Under the pieces are notes generated by a model that was not told the origin of the DNA, made no database searches, and saw only the letters and a list, made by a program, of their open reading frames with translations. The position numbers and the translations under genes are program-made. A DNA stretch of 64,000 nt from Microlunatus phosphovorus NM-1 (GTDB lineage: Bacteria; Actinomycetota; Actinomycetes; Propionibacteriales; Propionibacteriaceae): NCBI RefSeq assembly GCF_000270245.1, contig NC_015635.1:1426001-1490000 (forward strand), given 5' to 3'. This document shows, in pieces, positions 18,038 to 29,304 of the stretch. Positions within the stretch are counted from its first letter, which is position 1, and every line of letters starts with the position of its first letter.

Positions 18038-18487
18038 CTACTGCTCCGAATCGGAGCCGGTGGTGAAGTGGCCCTGAAGGGGCCAACCCGCCGCCGCGAG
18101 TCGCGCCGAGACCTTGTTGATGTCCTCGTCGGAGGGCGGCTGCTCCAGCACCCGGGCGGTCATCTCGCGAATCTCCTCATCGGTGATCACACCGTCGGCC
18201 AAGGCTGTGGAGTTCTCGGCGGTGAGTCTGGCGATGATCTGTCGGATGTCGTCGTCGCTCAGCGTGCGCTTCAGCAGAGCGATGAGCGCATAGCGCTCGG
18301 TCGGCGGCACGCCGGACGGGTACCCGGCTGTGAGCCAGTCGAGGATCCGGCGGATCAGCGACTTGTGTGGTGCCGTCTCGGCTGAGTCGGCCGGCCCGCC
18401 GGTCGCATGCGCTGCGGGCTCGGTCGAGGGATCTGTCGTATGGGTCGAATTGGTCGTTGAAGTCTCGCGACTGCGTAGGTCTGTCAC
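18038..18487 (-). CDS. DUF3349 family protein
   Basis: 149 residues. A disordered Thr/Ser-rich N-terminus of about 45 residues precedes a helical domain, RRILDWLTAGYPSGVPP, then ERYALIALLKRTLSDDDIRQIIARL, which matches the DUF3349 pattern known from mycobacteria. The domain is followed by a second helical stretch with the same DDEDI-type spacing (ITDEEIREMTARVLEQ, SDEDINKVSARLAAAG), suggesting an internal duplication. The function is unknown. Confidence 0.75.
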   Translation of the reverse strand: MTDLRSRETSTTNSTHTTDPSTEPAAHATGGPADSAETAPHKSLIRRILDWLTAGYPSGVPPTERYALIALLKRTLSDDDIRQIIARLTAENSTALADGVITDEEIREMTARVLEQPPSDEDINKVSARLAAAGWPLQGHFTTGSDSEQ

Positions 18488-18603
18488 GACTCTCTCCTGG
18501 GATCACTGCGTACGTTGTCGCCTCCAGCGAAGCAGCAGGGCTGGGCGGGCAACATCCATCAGTCATGAACTCTTGATGAATCTGGGGCACAGAAGAGCCC
18601 CGC

Positions 18604-18671
18604 CACCAGGAATCCCTTGTCACCAGGAATCCCTTGTCACCAGGAATCCCTTGCGACCGGGAATCCGAGGG
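18604..18671. repeat. 17-bp tandem repeat, about 3.5 copies
   Basis: CACCAGGAATCCCTTGT is repeated at 18604, 18621 and 18638, the third copy with a final C. A decayed fourth unit starts at 18655. It lies between the DUF3349 gene and the TetR stop. Confidence 0.9.
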
Positions 18672-18673
18672 GG

Positions 18674-19333
18674 TCAAGCAGCCGGGCGCGGTATCAGTAC
18701 CTGGTTCACGAACTGTTCGTACAGCCAGCTCTGGAATCGCTCGGCCGACCAGCCGGCCTGGAGGACCAGTCGGTGATAGAGCGCCGGGTCGATCAGCATC
18801 CAGAAGATCACTGCCGCCTCGTCCGGGGTGACATCCGGGCGCAGAACGCCGCGCTCGACGAAGACGGGCACCGGGCCGGACCGCATGCTGTCCAGACGCT
18901 CCTGCTCCCAGCGGGTGTAGAGCTCCCGCGCCTCAGGGTCGACCTCGGCCGCACCGCGCAGTGCCAGCCACAAGGCACTGGTGCGGGCACCGGTCTCAGT
19001 GACGAATGCGGCATACAGCTTCATCTGCTGATACGGATCCGGCTCTGCGATCACCACCTGGAGACCTGATCGCTCGACCATGGGAACCGGCTCGTCGTCC
19101 TCGGCCATTGCATAGTCATAGGCCAGCTTCAGCAGAGCGACCTTGTTGCCGACCGAGGTGAACACAGTCTTGCGGCTCACTCCCGCCTCGGCGGCGATCG
19201 CCTCGATCGTGGTCGCGGCGAAGCCTTGGCCGGCGAACAGGCGACCAGCGGCAGCGACGACCTGACGGCGTGTCTGCCGTGCCTGGGCATCGCGCAACGT
19301 GCTGACGTACGAGCGCTTGCCGGATTCCGACAT
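18674..19333 (-). CDS. TetR family transcriptional regulator
   Basis: 219 residues. The N-terminal helix-turn-helix is typical: FAATTIEAIAAEAGVSRKTV followed by FTSVGNKVALLKLAYDYA. The C-terminal ligand-binding helices are not recognisable to subfamily. It is divergent from a flavoprotein gene, which is the commonest arrangement for a TetR repressor and its target. Confidence 0.9.
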   Translation of the reverse strand: MSESGKRSYVSTLRDAQARQTRRQVVAAAGRLFAGQGFAATTIEAIAAEAGVSRKTVFTSVGNKVALLKLAYDYAMAEDDEPVPMVERSGLQVVIAEPDPYQQMKLYAAFVTETGARTSALWLALRGAAEVDPEARELYTRWEQERLDSMRSGPVPVFVERGVLRPDVTPDEAAVIFWMLIDPALYHRLVLQAGWSAERFQSWLYEQFVNQVLIPRPAA

Positions 19334-19334
19334 T

Positions 19335-19345
19335 AGAGTTACTCT
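19335..19345. promoter_or_regulatory. Putative TetR operator
   Basis: AGAGTTACTCT is an 11-base perfect palindrome just upstream of the tetR start in the 65-base divergent gap. It is well placed to control both genes. A second weak repeat, GAATACGTTC, lies near 19356-19365. Confidence 0.4.
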
Positions 19346-19398
19346 CAGTGTGATGAATACGTTCTAAGTGTTCTGAAACTACCCTAGCAGGGGGCGTC

Positions 19399-20778
19399 AT
19401 GAGAGTCGCCATCATCGGTTCGGGCCCGGTGGGCATGACAGCAGCAATGCTGCTTGGTCGACAGGGTCATTCGACCGTCCTCATCGACCGCGATCCTGGG
19501 CCGACTGACTCCGGTGGGTGGGAACGCGTGGGAGTGATGCAGTTCCAGTTGCCGCACGGCTTCCGTCCCCAGTGCCGGAGTCTGTTGGGTGAGCGACTGC
19601 CCGATGTGCTCGATGCGGTCATTGCGGCCGGCGCGACCGCACCCGACGGATCAGCCGACAGATCACCTGGGGGATCGCTGGATGCTCCGCTGCTCGTCCG
19701 CCGGTCGGTCTTCGAGCGGGCGCTGTGGGAGGCCGCTTCCACCGAGCCCGCGGTCACGAGAGTGACCGGCCATGCCGACGCCGTCGAGGTGCGCGGCGGA
19801 CGCACCGTCGGCGTCGTCGTCGACTCGACGCTGATCCCGGCGGAGCTGGTGATCGATGCCGCAGGCCGCAAGGCGCACCTCAGCCGGGAATACCGGCCAC
19901 CGGTTCGCCGGGTGGACTGCGGGATGGCGTACGCCGCTCGGCAATACCGGCTCCTGCCAGGGGCCGAGCCAGGTCCACGAAACGGTGGCCCGGCATTCAT
20001 CACCCAGCACCGAGGATTCGCGACCCTGGTGTTCGAGCACGATGCCGGCACGTTCACGGTGCTGTTCATCCGCCCCAGCACGGACAAGACCTTGGCACTG
20101 CTCCGACACGCCGAGGTCTTCGAGGCAGCCTGCCGCAGTGTGGCAGGTGTGGCGGACTGGACCGATCCGAGGCGAAGCGAGCCCATCGACGTCGTACGCG
20201 CCGGCGCCGGGCTGACGAACGAGTACGGAGGACAACCGATCGGTGTGACGGGCCTGGTTGCCATCGGCGACGCCCTCTGCGTGACGAATCCGCAGGGTGC
20301 CCGGGGAATCCCGCTGGGCCTGCGGGCGGCCGCGGCGCTCGCCGATCTGGTCGACGACGGCGATGGTGCCGGGCCAATGGATCTCGCCGAACGGCTGGAT
20401 GCCTGGGCAGACGCTCAGCTGCTGCCGTGGTTTCGCGACCACGTCGAGTGGGACGCCGCGACCCTCCAACTGTGGTCGGGCCAGCGGGTCGTCGCCGATG
20501 GGCCGATCGGGCCGGAGGCCCTGGTGGCCGCGGCTCAGCAGCAGCATCCCGAGTGGTTGCCGACGTTGCAGAGATACTTCGGGATGACCGTCACCCCGGA
20601 CGTGCTCGACCCGTTCCGGGCCGAGGTTCGTGCCATGGTGCGATCCGGCTGGCAGCCGCCAGCCCTCACCGGGCCGAGCAACGAGTGCCTGACCCGCGAC
20701 GAGCTCGTCGCAACGATCACCCGGACTCAGCTGCTCACCCGGACTCAGCTGAACGCTGAGACCCCGGTCAGCGCCTGA
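19399..20778 (+). CDS. FAD-dependent monooxygenase/halogenase-like flavoprotein
   Basis: 459 residues. The N-terminal VAIIGSGPVGMTAAMLLGRQGHSTVLIDRD is a Rossmann FAD-binding motif, and GLVAIGDALCVTNPQGARGIPLGL near residue 300 is the second FAD-binding GD motif of the PHBH-like class. No clear halogenase WxWxIP motif is seen. The substrate is unknown. Regulation by the divergent TetR is likely. A Shine-Dalgarno AGGGGGCG precedes the ATG. The C-terminus carries an 18-bp tandem duplication and overlaps the stop of the next convergent gene by 34 bases. Confidence 0.8.
   Translation: MRVAIIGSGPVGMTAAMLLGRQGHSTVLIDRDPGPTDSGGWERVGVMQFQLPHGFRPQCRSLLGERLPDVLDAVIAAGATAPDGSADRSPGGSLDAPLLVRRSVFERALWEAASTEPAVTRVTGHADAVEVRGGRTVGVVVDSTLIPAELVIDAAGRKAHLSREYRPPVRRVDCGMAYAARQYRLLPGAEPGPRNGGPAFITQHRGFATLVFEHDAGTFTVLFIRPSTDKTLALLRHAEVFEAACRSVAGVADWTDPRRSEPIDVVRAGAGLTNEYGGQPIGVTGLVAIGDALCVTNPQGARGIPLGLRAAAALADLVDDGDGAGPMDLAERLDAWADAQLLPWFRDHVEWDAATLQLWSGQRVVADGPIGPEALVAAAQQQHPEWLPTLQRYFGMTVTPDVLDPFRAEVRAMVRSGWQPPALTGPSNECLTRDELVATITRTQLLTRTQLNAETPVSA
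20717..20752. repeat. 18-bp tandem duplication at the flavoprotein C-terminus
   Basis: TCACCCGGACTCAGCTG occurs at 20717 and 20735. It adds a second TRTQL motif in frame, inside the overlap with the convergent acyl-CoA dehydrogenase gene. Confidence 0.85.
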
Positions 20779-21932
20779 CCGATCACCAGCTGATGCACCT
20801 CCGAGGTGCCCTCGTAGGTCAGCACTGACTCGAGGTTGTTGGCGTGCCGGAGCACCGGATATTCCAGGGTCACCCCGCTGGCGCCCAGAATCGTGCGGCA
20901 CTCCCGAGCGATGGCCAGCGACTCGCGTACGTTGTTGAGCTTGCCGAGACTGACCTGGCGCGGATCCAGCCGGTGGTCGTCCTTCAGCCGACCGAGGTGG
21001 AGCGCCAGCAGGAATCCCTTCTGCAGCTCCAGAGCCATGTCGGCGAGCTTGGCCTGGGTGAGCTGGAACGACGACAGCGGGCGGTCGAACACCTCGCGGG
21101 TCGCTGCATAGTCGATCGCCGTCTCAAGACAGTCGCGCGCCGCACCCAGGGCGCCGAACACGATGCCGAACCGAGCCTCGTTCAGACAGGACAGGGGACC
21201 CTTCAGACCCACGACCTCGGGAAACACCGCATCATCGGGCAGTCGGACGCCCTCCAGCACCAATTCGGAGGTGATCGAGGCGCGCAGCGACAGCTTCTTG
21301 CCGATCTTGGGCGCCGAGAAGCCCGGGGTGTCGGTTGGCACCACGAAACCGCGGATCCCGGCCGGGTGATCGCCGTCGGCCTCGGCCTTGGCCCACACCA
21401 CGGCGACGTCGGCGACCGAACCGTTGGTGATCCACATCTTCGTACCGTTCAGCACCCAGTCGTCCCCGTCGCGGCGGGCGACGGTACGCATCCCGGCCGG
21501 GTTGGAGCCGAAGTCGGGCTCGGTGAGTCCGAAGCAGCCGAGCTTCTCGCCCGCCGCCATCGCAGGCAGCCAGGTCTGCTTCTGCTCCTCGCTGCCCCAG
21601 CGCCAGATCGCGAACATGGCCAGCGAACCCTGTACCGACACCAGGCTGCGGATGCCCGAGTCGCCGGCCTCCAACTCGAGGCAGGCCAACCCGTACGACA
21701 CCGCGTTGGTGCCTGCGCAGCCATAGCCCTCCAGATGCATGCCCAGCAGTCCGAGCGAGCCGGCCTCCTTGACGATGCCGAGGTCGAGATCGCCGCGTTC
21801 GTACCAGTCGGCCACGAACGGCTTGACCCGCTGCGCCACGAAGTCGCGTACAGCGGCCTGGATGTCGCGTTCCTCCTCGCTCAGCAGATGGTCGACCTTC
21901 AGCAGGTCCAGCGGGGCAGTACGGCCCTTCAT
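20745..21932 (-). CDS. Glutaryl-CoA dehydrogenase-like acyl-CoA dehydrogenase
   Basis: 395-residue flavoenzyme of the acyl-CoA dehydrogenase family. The closest pattern is glutaryl-CoA dehydrogenase, which oxidatively decarboxylates glutaryl-CoA to crotonyl-CoA: the ending RHANNLESVLTYEGTSEVHQ, with the catalytic Glu in YEGT, and FGLTEPDFGSNPAGM with KMWITNGSVADV near the FAD site. Its start overlaps the stop of the upstream E1 gene by one base (TGATG), so the two are translationally coupled. Together with lysine 6-transaminase upstream this suggests lysine breakdown. Confidence 0.87.
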   Translation of the reverse strand: MKGRTAPLDLLKVDHLLSEEERDIQAAVRDFVAQRVKPFVADWYERGDLDLGIVKEAGSLGLLGMHLEGYGCAGTNAVSYGLACLELEAGDSGIRSLVSVQGSLAMFAIWRWGSEEQKQTWLPAMAAGEKLGCFGLTEPDFGSNPAGMRTVARRDGDDWVLNGTKMWITNGSVADVAVVWAKAEADGDHPAGIRGFVVPTDTPGFSAPKIGKKLSLRASITSELVLEGVRLPDDAVFPEVVGLKGPLSCLNEARFGIVFGALGAARDCLETAIDYAATREVFDRPLSSFQLTQAKLADMALELQKGFLLALHLGRLKDDHRLDPRQVSLGKLNNVRESLAIARECRTILGASGVTLEYPVLRHANNLESVLTYEGTSEVHQLVIGQALTGVSAFS

Positions 21933-24178
21933 CAGCGGTCCATTCCGGCCACCGCCACGGCGGCCTGCTCGATCTCGTCCTCGCTCAGCAGCACCTGCTG
22001 CGCAGCAGTTCCCAACGGTACAAAGGAATTCAGGCTGGAGACCCGGCGCAGCGGCCCCCTGAAGCCAGCCTCCACCAGGCAGCTGATGACCCCCTCACCG
22101 ACCCCGCCGTCATGCCGAGTCTCGTCGACCACGAGAACCCGACCGGTCCGCTCGGCCTCGGCGAGGATGTCGTCGGCGGGCAGCGGAGCAAGCCAGCGCA
22201 GATCGTAGACCCGCGCGGTGATGCCCTGGGCTGCCAACCGCTTGGCGACCCGCAGGCTCATCGGCACCCCGTTGCCGAAGGTGATCAGGCTCAGCGCGGC
22301 CCCATCCGGACCGTCGACACTGCTCGGACCGTACGCACGGGCGCGGCCGATCGGCACGGACTGGCCATGGTCGACCGACAGCCACCCGTTGTCGCCAGGC
22401 TCGTGCAGATCCCGTCTGTGATAGAGCGCGATCGGCTCCAGGAACACCGACACCGTGCCGTCGACCGACGCGGCGGCCACGCAGGTCCGCAGCAGTGCCG
22501 CGGCATCGTCGCCGCGGGACGGGCAGGCGATCACCAGACCCGGGATATCGCGCAGCACACCGACGGCATTGTCGTTGTGGAAGTGGCCGCCGAATCCCTT
22601 CTGGTACGCCAGCCCTGCGATCCGCACCACCAACGGGTTGCGATAGCGGCCCTGGGAGAAGAACGACAGCGAGGCCGCCTCGCCGCGTAGCTGGTCCTCG
22701 GCGTTGTGCAGATAGGCGAGGTACTGGATCTCCGGGATCGGCAGCAGTCCGGCCAACCCGGCACCCAGGCCGAGTCCGAGGATCGACTGCTCGTCGAGGA
22801 TCGAATCGAACACCCGCCCCCGGCCGAACCGGCGGGCGAGACCACGCGTCACCCCATACACGCCGCCTTTCGTGCCGACGTCCTCGCCGAAGACCAGCAC
22901 CCGGGGATCGGTCTCCAGCAGTTGGCCGAGAGTGGCATTGATCGACTCGGCCAGCGTGCGCGGCGCAGCCTCGCGAGCAGGAGTGCCGCCGTCGCGATCA
23001 CCAGCCAGCCGGGCGGCTTCTCCGGCTACGGCATCCGGATGGCGTGGAGACAGCGGCGCCATCACCTCCGCAGCCGAGCGCAACAACGGCGCGGCTGCCA
23101 GCTCTGCAAGGACCGTCTCCACCTCGTCGCGTACGTTGTCGACGCCGGCGAGCAACTCCGGCGTCGTGACGCCCCGAGCTACCAGGGCAGCAGCGGTGCC
23201 GAGGATCGGGTCGGCGGCCAGTTCGGCCTGGATGGCGGACGGCGTGCGATAGGAGACCTCGGCATCGCTGCCCGCGTGACCGAGATAGCGCACCGTCCGC
23301 AGGTGCAGGAACACCGGTCGGCGCTGCTCCCGGGCGATCGCCACCGCGCGCTCGATCTCCGGCTGAGCGGTCACAGGGTCGGCGCCGTCGGCCGCAACGT
23401 AGGCCAGTCCCGGGCGGTGCCCGTACGCTGTCTCGACCCAACCGTGCGGCGTTGGCACCGAGATCCCCAGACCGTTGTCCTCACAGAGAAACAGCAGCGG
23501 TACGGGAAGTCCGCGATAGGCCGCGTTCAAGGCGGAGTTGATCGCTCCGGTCGCGGTGGAGTGGTTGGCCGAGGCATCGCCGAAGGAGCAGACGACGACG
23601 CTGTCGGCCGGCCACTCGGAGGCGACCCCGAGCCGCTGGGCCCGGGGCAGTGACATGGCCAGCCCGACGGCCCGCGGCAGATGGGAGGCGATGGTCGAGG
23701 TCTGCGGGATGACGCTCAGGTCGCCGTGGCCGAACACCTTGTGCCGGCCGCCGGCGATGGGCTCACCAGCCGCCCCGAGCAGTCCCTGCAAGACATCCCG
23801 GATCGGGGTCGCCCCTGGCACCTGCGTCGCCCGTGCGCAGTAGAACCCACCCGAGCGATAGTGCAGCAGGGCCGGGTCGGTCGGCCGCAATGCCAACGCG
23901 ACCAGGGCATTCGCCTCGTGACCGGCGGAGGAGATGGTGTAGAAGCCGCGTCCTTGGCGTTGCAGCCGACGAGCCGCCAGGTCGAGCTCGCGACTGCGCA
24001 GCTGCGCTGCGAACAGCTCCCACCACCACGAGACCTCCGAGTCGTCAGCCCCCACAGTCGCCGAGGCGACGGTGGAATCTGACAACGCCGCGTCCGACAA
24101 CGCCGGGTCCGACAACGTGGCGAGAGCGACGCGCAGCTGCGCGTCGAGGGCCTCATCGGGCTTCTGGGTCGCGGCCAC
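21932..24178 (-). CDS. Fused alpha-beta E1 component of a 2-oxoacid dehydrogenase
   Basis: 748 residues joining the E1 alpha and beta chains of a thiamine-diphosphate dehydrogenase. The alpha half has TISSAGHEANALVALALR and the ThDP motif (GDASANHSTATGAIN, then CEDNG). The beta half has VFGEDVGTKGGVYGVTRGL and YLAYLHNAEDQLRGEAA, and ends with the transketolase C-terminal DETRHDGGVGEGV region. The family decarboxylates a 2-oxoacid and passes the acyl group to a lipoyl E2. No E2 is next to it. Because it is coupled to a glutaryl-CoA dehydrogenase and lies downstream of lysine transaminase, 2-oxoadipate is an attractive substrate; branched-chain 2-oxoacids are the alternative. Confidence 0.85.
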   Translation of the reverse strand: MAATQKPDEALDAQLRVALATLSDPALSDAALSDSTVASATVGADDSEVSWWWELFAAQLRSRELDLAARRLQRQGRGFYTISSAGHEANALVALALRPTDPALLHYRSGGFYCARATQVPGATPIRDVLQGLLGAAGEPIAGGRHKVFGHGDLSVIPQTSTIASHLPRAVGLAMSLPRAQRLGVASEWPADSVVVCSFGDASANHSTATGAINSALNAAYRGLPVPLLFLCEDNGLGISVPTPHGWVETAYGHRPGLAYVAADGADPVTAQPEIERAVAIAREQRRPVFLHLRTVRYLGHAGSDAEVSYRTPSAIQAELAADPILGTAAALVARGVTTPELLAGVDNVRDEVETVLAELAAAPLLRSAAEVMAPLSPRHPDAVAGEAARLAGDRDGGTPAREAAPRTLAESINATLGQLLETDPRVLVFGEDVGTKGGVYGVTRGLARRFGRGRVFDSILDEQSILGLGLGAGLAGLLPIPEIQYLAYLHNAEDQLRGEAASLSFFSQGRYRNPLVVRIAGLAYQKGFGGHFHNDNAVGVLRDIPGLVIACPSRGDDAAALLRTCVAAASVDGTVSVFLEPIALYHRRDLHEPGDNGWLSVDHGQSVPIGRARAYGPSSVDGPDGAALSLITFGNGVPMSLRVAKRLAAQGITARVYDLRWLAPLPADDILAEAERTGRVLVVDETRHDGGVGEGVISCLVEAGFRGPLRRVSSLNSFVPLGTAAQQVLLSEDEIEQAAVAVAGMDR
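24079..24123. repeat. 15-bp tandem repeat in the E1 N-terminus
   Basis: Three units of the form TCYGACAACGYSGSG encode a repeated LSD(P/A/S) pattern before the folded E1 domain. Confidence 0.75.
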
Positions 24179-24372
24179 GGATGGAGTCTGCCGCCTCAGC
24201 CGTCGATTCGGCTACTTGGGAGGGCGATGTCGAACGACGACCTACTGCGCGGCACCCGAGCACCCACCGGTCTGCGTTGTCGTCGTCGCGGATAGAACCC
24301 CGCTATCCGACTCCTCCTCCGCCTTGCCCGGCACGCACTCGGGCACCTGCTCGCTACGGCCGCCGTTCAACA

Positions 24373-25713
24373 TCACCCTCCCAGCACGCCGCTCACGGTC
24401 CGAGCCAGGGCCGCGATGGCTTCATCGATCTCATCCTGGCTCACCGACAGCGCCGGACGGAAGCGTACGGAACGCTCGCCGCACGGCAGCACGATGACCT
24501 GCTCCCGCTCGAACAGCTCGCTGATCACCTGCTCCCGGGTCGCGCGGTCCGGCAGGTCGACGGCCAGGAACAGGCCTCGGCCGCGCGGATTGCTCACCCG
24601 GTCCGGATGTGCGGCGGCGATGGACCGCAGACCGGCCAGGAAGCGCTCGCCCTTGCCGGCCGCGGCGTCGATCAGGCCCTCGGTCTCGACGATCTCCAGG
24701 ATCCGGCGCGCCCGGACCATGTCGGCCAGCCCACCACCCCAGGTGGAGTTGATCCGACTGGACACGGCGAACACGTTGTCGGCGACCTCATCGACCCGGC
24801 CACCGGCCATCACGCCGCCGAGCTGGGCCTTCTTGGAGAACGCCACGATGTCGGGCTGCACACCGAGCTGTTGGTAGGCCCAGGCGGTGCCGGTGGTGCC
24901 CATCCCGGTCTGCACCTCGTCGAAGATCATCAGCGCGTCGTGTCGGTGGACCAGCTCGACCATCCGCTGGAAGAACTCCGGCCGGATGTGGTTGTCGCCG
25001 CCCTCGCCCTGGATCGGCTCGGCGATGAACGCGGCGATGTCGTGCGGATGGGCCTCGAAGGCGGCCTTCGCCTGGGCGTAGGCACGGTCCTCGGCCGCCT
25101 CGATGTCGGCGAGGTGCTCCTCGATCGGGAAGGTGATCGCCGGTACGTCGATCCGCGGCCAGTCGAACTTCGGGAACCGGGCGGTCTTGACCGGCTCGGT
25201 GTTGGTCAGCGACATGGTGTAGCCGCTGCGCCCATGGAAGGCGCGGGTCAGGTGCATGATCTTGGTGCCCAGCTCAGGGCTCCGGCCGGCGGCTTCGTTC
25301 TGCCGGCTCTTCCAGTCGAACGCGATCTTGAGCGCGTTCTCCACGGCCAGGGCACCACCCTCGACGAAGAACAGGTGTGGCAACGCCGGATCACCGACGA
25401 CGCGGGCGAAGGTCTCGACGAACTCCGCGTACTCGCTGGTGTAGACGTCCGGGTTGGCCGGCTTGTTGGCGGCGGCCTGGGCGAGCTCGGTCATGAACGC
25501 GGGATCGTCGACGATACCGGGCGGGTTCACGCCGAGTGGTGCCGAGGCGAAGAAGGTGTACAGGTCCAGATAGCGCCGACCCGTGCGAGCGTCGACGATC
25601 CGCGAGCCGCGGCTGCGTTCCAGATCGAGCACGAGCGGCATGCCGTCGGCCAGCACGTGTGCGGCCAGACTGGCGTGAACCTGGTCCGGGCTGATCTGAA
25701 TGTGTTCGGCCAT
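24373..25713 (-). CDS. lat: L-lysine 6-transaminase
   Basis: Class III PLP aminotransferase of 446 residues that moves the epsilon-amino group of lysine to 2-oxoglutarate, giving aminoadipate semialdehyde. The N-terminal YLDLYTFFASAPLGVNPPG and the HLTRAFHGRSGYTMSLTNT and IFDEVQTGMGTTG segments match this enzyme; the PLP lysine is expected in VAFSKKAQLGGVMAGGR. The ATG at 25713 has GAGGAGGTG about six bases upstream, better than the longer open frame. It lies 194 bases upstream of the E1-glutaryl-CoA dehydrogenase pair on the same strand. Confidence 0.92.
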   Translation of the reverse strand: MAEHIQISPDQVHASLAAHVLADGMPLVLDLERSRGSRIVDARTGRRYLDLYTFFASAPLGVNPPGIVDDPAFMTELAQAAANKPANPDVYTSEYAEFVETFARVVGDPALPHLFFVEGGALAVENALKIAFDWKSRQNEAAGRSPELGTKIMHLTRAFHGRSGYTMSLTNTEPVKTARFPKFDWPRIDVPAITFPIEEHLADIEAAEDRAYAQAKAAFEAHPHDIAAFIAEPIQGEGGDNHIRPEFFQRMVELVHRHDALMIFDEVQTGMGTTGTAWAYQQLGVQPDIVAFSKKAQLGGVMAGGRVDEVADNVFAVSSRINSTWGGGLADMVRARRILEIVETEGLIDAAAGKGERFLAGLRSIAAAHPDRVSNPRGRGLFLAVDLPDRATREQVISELFEREQVIVLPCGERSVRFRPALSVSQDEIDEAIAALARTVSGVLGG

Positions 25714-25791
25714 GGGGGGCACCTCCTCGTCATCGGACGAGAAGGATGATCTCGTCACATCGTCTTGCGATACGGGAGATCGTAGCGCCTG

Positions 25792-25810
25792 ATTGCCATA
25801 TGACGCCAAT
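25792..25810. promoter_or_regulatory. Putative regulator site upstream of lat
   Basis: ATTGCC and GCCAAT form an imperfect inverted repeat (5 of 6 pairs) about 80-100 bases before the lat start. Lrp/AsnC-type proteins often control this gene, but no such gene is adjacent. Confidence 0.3.
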
Positions 25811-25836
25811 ATTCATAGTTCAGGCACGCGTGGCGC

Positions 25837-26430
25837 TCAGGGTCTCTCGCCTCTGGCCGCCTTCTCGACGAGAATCTCCACCCGTCGCGACTTGGTGCTC
25901 TGCTGCTTGGCCAGCGCGATCTGGGTCAGCCCCTGCTTGCGCGCACTCGGTGGAAAGGCGTCCCAGTTCTTGCGGGCCACGGGTGAGGCGTCGAGGGCTG
26001 CCGTCAGCTCGGGTGGCTCGATCAGGTCTTCCACACTGTCGAGCACGGTCCACGTCCCGGACGCCTTGGCCGCCTCGATCACCGCCCAGCCCGCCGGCTG
26101 GATCCGGCCCGTCTGCTCGAGCTCGGCGATCCGCACCTTGTTGGTGCGCGACCACCCGCTCCGCGGACTGCGCCGAGCCCAGCGCTGCAGGGCGCGGGTC
26201 TCGTCGAGGGTCTTGACCTGGCCGTCGATCCAGCCCCAGCACAGGGCCTCGCGGACCACGTTCTCGTAGGTCAGGTCGCTGCCGACGGGCAGCTTGCGCG
26301 GCATCACCAGCCAGATGCCGGCTGTCGAGACATGATGAGCGGCGAGCCAGTCGTGCCAGTCGGCGAGGTCGGACGGTTCGAATCGATCGGACTCGGGGGA
26401 GGTGGAGCGCGGAGCGCGACCATCGAACAC
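25837..26430 (-). CDS. YdeI/OmpD-associated family protein
   Basis: 197 residues. The family blocks are clear: WHDWLAAHHVSTAGIWLVMP, then LTYENVVREALCWGWIDGQ, then RWARRSPRSGWSRTNKVRI, and the C-terminal LDASPVARKNWDAFPPSARK. Members are small cytoplasmic proteins of poorly known function, linked in E. coli to polymyxin and peptide resistance. It starts at GTG and follows the cyclotransferase gene by five bases, so the two probably form an operon. Confidence 0.8.
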   Translation of the reverse strand: MFDGRAPRSTSPESDRFEPSDLADWHDWLAAHHVSTAGIWLVMPRKLPVGSDLTYENVVREALCWGWIDGQVKTLDETRALQRWARRSPRSGWSRTNKVRIAELEQTGRIQPAGWAVIEAAKASGTWTVLDSVEDLIEPPELTAALDASPVARKNWDAFPPSARKQGLTQIALAKQQSTKSRRVEILVEKAARGERP

Positions 26431-26435
26431 AGTCG

Positions 26436-26876
26436 TTACCAGCCGCTCGAGCAGGGCCGGGCGCGCAGTTCGGACAAGTAGTCCGCGGGTGCGCCGGCCA
26501 CTTCGGCAGCATCGGTGAGGATGCCGAGAGTGCGAGCGCTGGGCAGACCGCCCTCGAAGTCATTGAGGACATACACCCAGGCGGTCACCTCCCCGTCCAG
26601 CGTGGCGACTCGCACGCGGACCTTGCGATAGAGGCCGGAGTCGGCGCACTCCCAGCCGTCCAGGACGGCCTCGTCGCTCTCGGTCACGTCATAGAGCCCG
26701 ACGTAGACATGTGCCTCGGGATCCTCGACCAGGGTCGGCAGCGCGCCGTCCCAACCGTCGCCGCCGAAGGTCAGCCGCCAGCCGGTCAGCCAGCCGGTGC
26801 CGCGCAGCGGCGAGTGCGGACAGCGCGTCAGCATCTGGTCTGGGTCGAGGTTGCTTCCGTACGCCGCGTAAAGCAC
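26436..26876 (-). CDS. Gamma-glutamylcyclotransferase-like protein
   Basis: 146 residues. The N-terminal YAAYGSNLDPDQM is the family glycine motif, and the expected catalytic Glu lies in LDGWECADSGLYRKVRV. Proteins of this fold act on gamma-glutamyl amines or peptides. The GTG start directly before LYAAYGSN is chosen because sequence upstream lacks similarity to the family. Confidence 0.8.
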   Translation of the reverse strand: MLYAAYGSNLDPDQMLTRCPHSPLRGTGWLTGWRLTFGGDGWDGALPTLVEDPEAHVYVGLYDVTESDEAVLDGWECADSGLYRKVRVRVATLDGEVTAWVYVLNDFEGGLPSARTLGILTDAAEVAGAPADYLSELRARPCSSGW

Positions 26877-26955
26877 GCGAGTGAGGCTATCGCGCCGGAG
26901 TGCCAGCGAGAGTGTGCCGGGCGGCTGAACTGCCGAGGAAGAGCAGCGTGGAAGA

Positions 26956-29218
<2,263 letters not shown>

Positions 29219-29304
29219 GTTCCGTCGGGACGACCACGGGCGACCAGTGGGTGGATCTTGGTGCGAGGTCGCACCAAAACTCACCCAGGAAGCTCGCTGA
29301 GCGG

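Noticed and set aside
18604-18671. Possible CRISPR array at the 17-bp repeats
   Set aside because: Units are directly adjacent with no spacers and are too short.
26371-26400. GGTTCGAATC-like motif resembling a tRNA T-loop
   Set aside because: It lies in the YdeI-family coding sequence and no cloverleaf arms or acceptor stem surround it.
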